Shown in pieces: positions 61,575 to 64,000 of a DNA stretch of 64,000 nucleotides. This DNA comes from ZC4RG35 sp041747855 (GTDB lineage: Bacteria; Actinomycetota; Acidimicrobiia; Spongiisociales; ZC4RG35), in assembly GCA_041747855.1 (NCBI GenBank), contig JBGTEJ010000055.1, forward strand, positions 1-64,000, in the 5' to 3' direction. Below the pieces are notes generated by a model. The model did not search any database. It saw only the letters and a program-made list of their open reading frames with translations, and was not told the DNA's origin. Every line of letters begins with the position of its first letter. Within the stretch, counting starts at the first letter, position 1. The translations under genes were made by a program, and so were the position numbers.

Positions 61575-61904
61575 ATGACCGAGCATTGCCTGGTGCTGAT
61601 CACGTGTGGTGGGGACGGCGAAGCCCGGTCGATAGCCAGACGACTCGTAGAGGATCGTCTCGCCGCGGGTGTCCAGATCATCCCTATCCAGAGCATCTAT
61701 GCCTGGGACGATCAGATAGTCGAGGACGACGAGGTACTTTTGATCGCCAAGACCCGGGCCGACAAGTTCGAGACCATCCGCGATCTCGTCGTCGAGCTGC
61801 ACTCGTATGAGATTCCCCCAGTCATCCGGATCGACATCGGCGGAGCCCATCTCCCCTATCTCGAGTGGATTGACCAGAACGTGGAGGGGTTTAAGACCGG
61901 CTGA
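61575..61904 (+). CDS. cutA: CutA-like divalent cation tolerance protein
   Basis: 109 residues. LVEDRLAAGVQIIPIQSIYAWDDQIVEDDEVLLIAKTRADKF and ELHSYEIPPVIRIDI match CutA. It forms a stable trimer; the role is uncertain. Divergent from HMG-CoA lyase; its 3' end overlaps the convergent formate dehydrogenase by 14 bases. Confidence 0.93.
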   Translation: MTEHCLVLITCGGDGEARSIARRLVEDRLAAGVQIIPIQSIYAWDDQIVEDDEVLLIAKTRADKFETIRDLVVELHSYEIPPVIRIDIGGAHLPYLEWIDQNVEGFKTG

Positions 61905-63093
61905 ATCGCGCCGCTTCGTCCGAACCCTTGGTGGCATCCCCCTCCGTGTAGGAGTGGGCACCGGCACCCGCCAGATGGCCCGAGTCGACGATCAGATACT
62001 CATCCCGGATCGGTCGTCCCTCCAACCAGCATTCGAGGATCTCCCGTGTACCTGCGGCATACCGGGCCTGGGCGGAAAGACTGGTGCCAGAAGTGTGCGG
62101 GGTCATGCCATGGTTGGGCATGGTCCGCCACGGGTGGTCCTGAGGGGCTGGTTGGGGGAACCAGACGTCCCCGGCATAACCAGCCAGTTGACCCGACTCC
62201 AATGCCCGTACCACGGCGTCACGATCGCAGATCTTGCCCCGGGCCGTGTTCACCAGGAACGCGCCCCGCTTCATCTTCGAGATCAGCCCATCGTTGAACA
62301 GGTGCTCGGTCTCGGGGTGGAGTGGAGCATTGATGGTGACCACGTCGCAGACCGCAACCATCGACTCGACGTCAGGGTGGAAGGTGACACCAAGTTCCTC
62401 CTCGACTTCTCCCGGCAAGCGGTGCTTGTCGGTGTAGTGCAGACCAACCTCGAAGGGCTTGAGGCGACGCAGGACCGCCGACCCGATCCGTCCTGCGGCC
62501 ACGGTTCCAACCTGCATTCCCTCGAGGTCGTAGGACCGTGACACCGCGTCGGCGATGTTCCAACCACCGTCGACCACGATCTGATACGACGGGATGTAGT
62601 TGCGGACCAACGCCAGGATCATCATGACCACGTGCTCGGAGACACTGATGCTGTTGGAGTAGGTGACCTCTGCGACGGTGACACCGTGTGCCATGGCAGC
62701 CTGGAGGTCGGTGTGGTCGGAGCCGATCCCGGCCGTGATGACAAGTTTCAGGTTCGGGGCCTTGGCGAACCTCTCGGCCGTCATGTACGCCGGCCAGAAG
62801 GGCTGTGAGATGACCACGTCGGCGTCATGGAGGTTGCGTTCGAACTCGGAGTCGGGGCCGTCCTTGTCGGAGGTCACGACCAGGGCGTGACCGCCACCTT
62901 CCAGGAAGTCTCGGAGCCCGAGGGCACCCGACACCGAGCCCAAGAGCTCGCCAGGGGTGAAATCGATCGCCGACGGTGACGGAGTGGTCTGCCCGTCGTG
63001 ATAGGTCTCGATTCGGGGAATATCGTCCCGTGCGTAGTCGGGCGGATACCCGTCCATCGGATCGTCGTACAGGACACACAGCACTTTCGCCAT
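61891..63093 (-). CDS. fdh: NAD-dependent formate dehydrogenase
   Basis: 400 residues from ATG 63093, with AGGAGGT upstream. It follows the Pseudomonas-type formate dehydrogenase almost throughout: AKVLCVLYDDPMDGYP, VISQPFWPAYMT, TAGIGSDHTDLQ, SNSISVSEHVVMMILALVRN, GTVAAGRIG, CDVVTINAPLHPETEH, NTARGKICDRDAVVRAL, GYAGDVWFPQPAPQDHPWR and MTPHTSG with the catalytic His. It oxidises formate to CO2 making NADH, and is not a general D-2-hydroxyacid dehydrogenase. Confidence 0.95.
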   Translation of the reverse strand: MAKVLCVLYDDPMDGYPPDYARDDIPRIETYHDGQTTPSPSAIDFTPGELLGSVSGALGLRDFLEGGGHALVVTSDKDGPDSEFERNLHDADVVISQPFWPAYMTAERFAKAPNLKLVITAGIGSDHTDLQAAMAHGVTVAEVTYSNSISVSEHVVMMILALVRNYIPSYQIVVDGGWNIADAVSRSYDLEGMQVGTVAAGRIGSAVLRRLKPFEVGLHYTDKHRLPGEVEEELGVTFHPDVESMVAVCDVVTINAPLHPETEHLFNDGLISKMKRGAFLVNTARGKICDRDAVVRALESGQLAGYAGDVWFPQPAPQDHPWRTMPNHGMTPHTSGTSLSAQARYAAGTREILECWLEGRPIRDEYLIVDSGHLAGAGAHSYTEGDATKGSDEAARFSRS

Positions 63094-63165
63094 CTCGAAC
63101 CTCCTGAGGGCGAAACATAGCCCCGGGTGGGACCGGGAGAGGGAGAGGGATAGGGTTCGGTTCCA

Positions 63166-63969
63166 ATGACCCGCACGAGGTGGATCAGTTGGGTCGGTGG
63201 CCTGGGCATCGCCATTGGACTGTGGATCGCATTCGCCTACCTGGCAGGGGACTTCAACATGTCTCACTGGTGGTGGGACAGGTCAGGGCTGCTTTGGTCG
63301 TCGCTCGGCTTCGTTGTGGCAGGAGCCGTGGTCGTTGCTCTGGCGCGGGTCAAGTCTGGTAACTGGATGCTTGCGATGATCCCGGCAGTGTTGCTCGGTG
63401 TCGCATACACCTTGGGGCGCCCGCTCGGCCCAGGGGGTCGCCCAATCTGGGATTGGCTCGACAACGGATTCGACCTGGTCACACCGGTTGTAGTCGGAGC
63501 GCTGGTCGCAGTAGCACTCTGGCTCATCTGGAAGGCTGGCGCTGACCACTCGGACTACGCGCCTCGACCCGGAAGAACCCGATCGGCTTTGCTTCTCGTC
63601 GGGGGCGCACTTCTGGCCCTCGTCTTCCTGGTGACTTTCGACCGCCTACAGCGCGCCTACTTCAGCAACACCAATCTCGAGGAGTTCGCGTACGCCCGCT
63701 GGCAGGTGTCGGGACTCGTCATCCTGGGAGGAGTCTTCGCTGGAGTGTTCCTGGTGACCCGACGAGCCCCGCTCCTCCACCTCGGGGCACTGGTCATGCT
63801 GAGCCTCATGTTCCTGGCATATCCTCGCGTTTTCGGAGCAACCAGCGAATGGGCTTCGCGTCTGTTCGTCCTCGCAGAGGATGCGGAGGCGTCTCCAGCG
63901 ATACCACTCGCAGTAGGAGTGCTGCTTGGGATCCTGGCGTCCCGACCCGGCCGCGATCCATCCTCGTAG
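63166..63969 (+). CDS. Multi-pass membrane protein
   Basis: 267 residues, about seven hydrophobic segments, opening VGGLGIAIGLWIAFAYLAG. No motif recognised. Divergent from the formate dehydrogenase with a 72-base gap. Confidence 0.8.
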   Translation: MTRTRWISWVGGLGIAIGLWIAFAYLAGDFNMSHWWWDRSGLLWSSLGFVVAGAVVVALARVKSGNWMLAMIPAVLLGVAYTLGRPLGPGGRPIWDWLDNGFDLVTPVVVGALVAVALWLIWKAGADHSDYAPRPGRTRSALLLVGGALLALVFLVTFDRLQRAYFSNTNLEEFAYARWQVSGLVILGGVFAGVFLVTRRAPLLHLGALVMLSLMFLAYPRVFGATSEWASRLFVLAEDAEASPAIPLAVGVLLGILASRPGRDPSS

Positions 63970-64000
63970 GGCATCGTCCCTTCGAGCTCCGAGTACCGTC

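Noticed and set aside
60667..61578. A 303-residue plus-strand protein opposite HMG-CoA lyase
   Set aside because: Antisense shadow of a gene with clear active-site motifs; His/Gly-rich composition typical of mirror frames.

Overview
The window is a high-GC chromosomal segment, most likely from an actinobacterium near the class Acidimicrobiia. The evidence is the run obg-rpmA-rplU-RNase E/G, the mre/mrd/rodA wall-elongation cluster, tig-clpP-clpX, frequent GTG starts, many 4-base ATGA gene overlaps, and an LPxTG-type surface protein. No 16S gene is present, so the class is an inference. Most genes are on the minus strand.

Left flank (1-4.1 kb): a subtilisin-like protease with NPFYA pentapeptide repeats, cut by the window edge, sits downstream of a cyclase-homology/ATPase/TPR regulator.

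Integrated island (4.24-17.94 kb): an intact tRNA-Ala(GGC) lies at the right end, and an exact 48-bp copy of its 3' half lies at 4236-4283. A third, diverged copy at 14964-15008 splits the island into two apparent tandem elements. Element 1 carries a tyrosine integrase, an excisionase-type HTH protein, a type II restriction-modification pair followed by an AIPR-family protein, a metallophosphoesterase, a SEC-C protein, a zinc-ribbon/PD-(D/E)XK pair and an HNH nuclease. Element 2 has no integrase and carries a two-gene DUF4062-type operon plus small unknown genes. Short CGGACTC repeats lie just inside each att copy and may be integrase arm sites.

Core region (18-48.6 kb): a WYL regulator; a frameshifted GNAT gene; rsfS and nadD; a degenerate M23 protein; a tandem pair of 336-residue GAPDH homologues in which the first has lost the catalytic Cys, His and Arg; a PIN/Phd toxin-antitoxin pair; an MFS exporter; a CheY-like receiver; MoxR-VWA; TrkA-TrkH potassium uptake; obg-rpmA-rplU; RNase E/G; tdk; rodA-mrdA-mreD-mreC-mreB; ndk; folC; the LPxTG protein; clpX-clpP-tig; and four tRNA genes (His, Arg, Gly, Pro).

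Right region (48.6-64 kb): an HTH protein beside tRNA-Lys and tRNA-Leu, two CNNM/CorC-type membrane proteins, an AI-2E-family permease, a broken methyltransferase gene and an intact methyltransferase gene, ndh-rdgB-rph-MBL hydrolase, a DUF983-like protein, acyl-CoA dehydrogenase plus HMG-CoA lyase (leucine/acyl-CoA catabolism), cutA, an NAD-dependent formate dehydrogenase and a multi-pass membrane protein.
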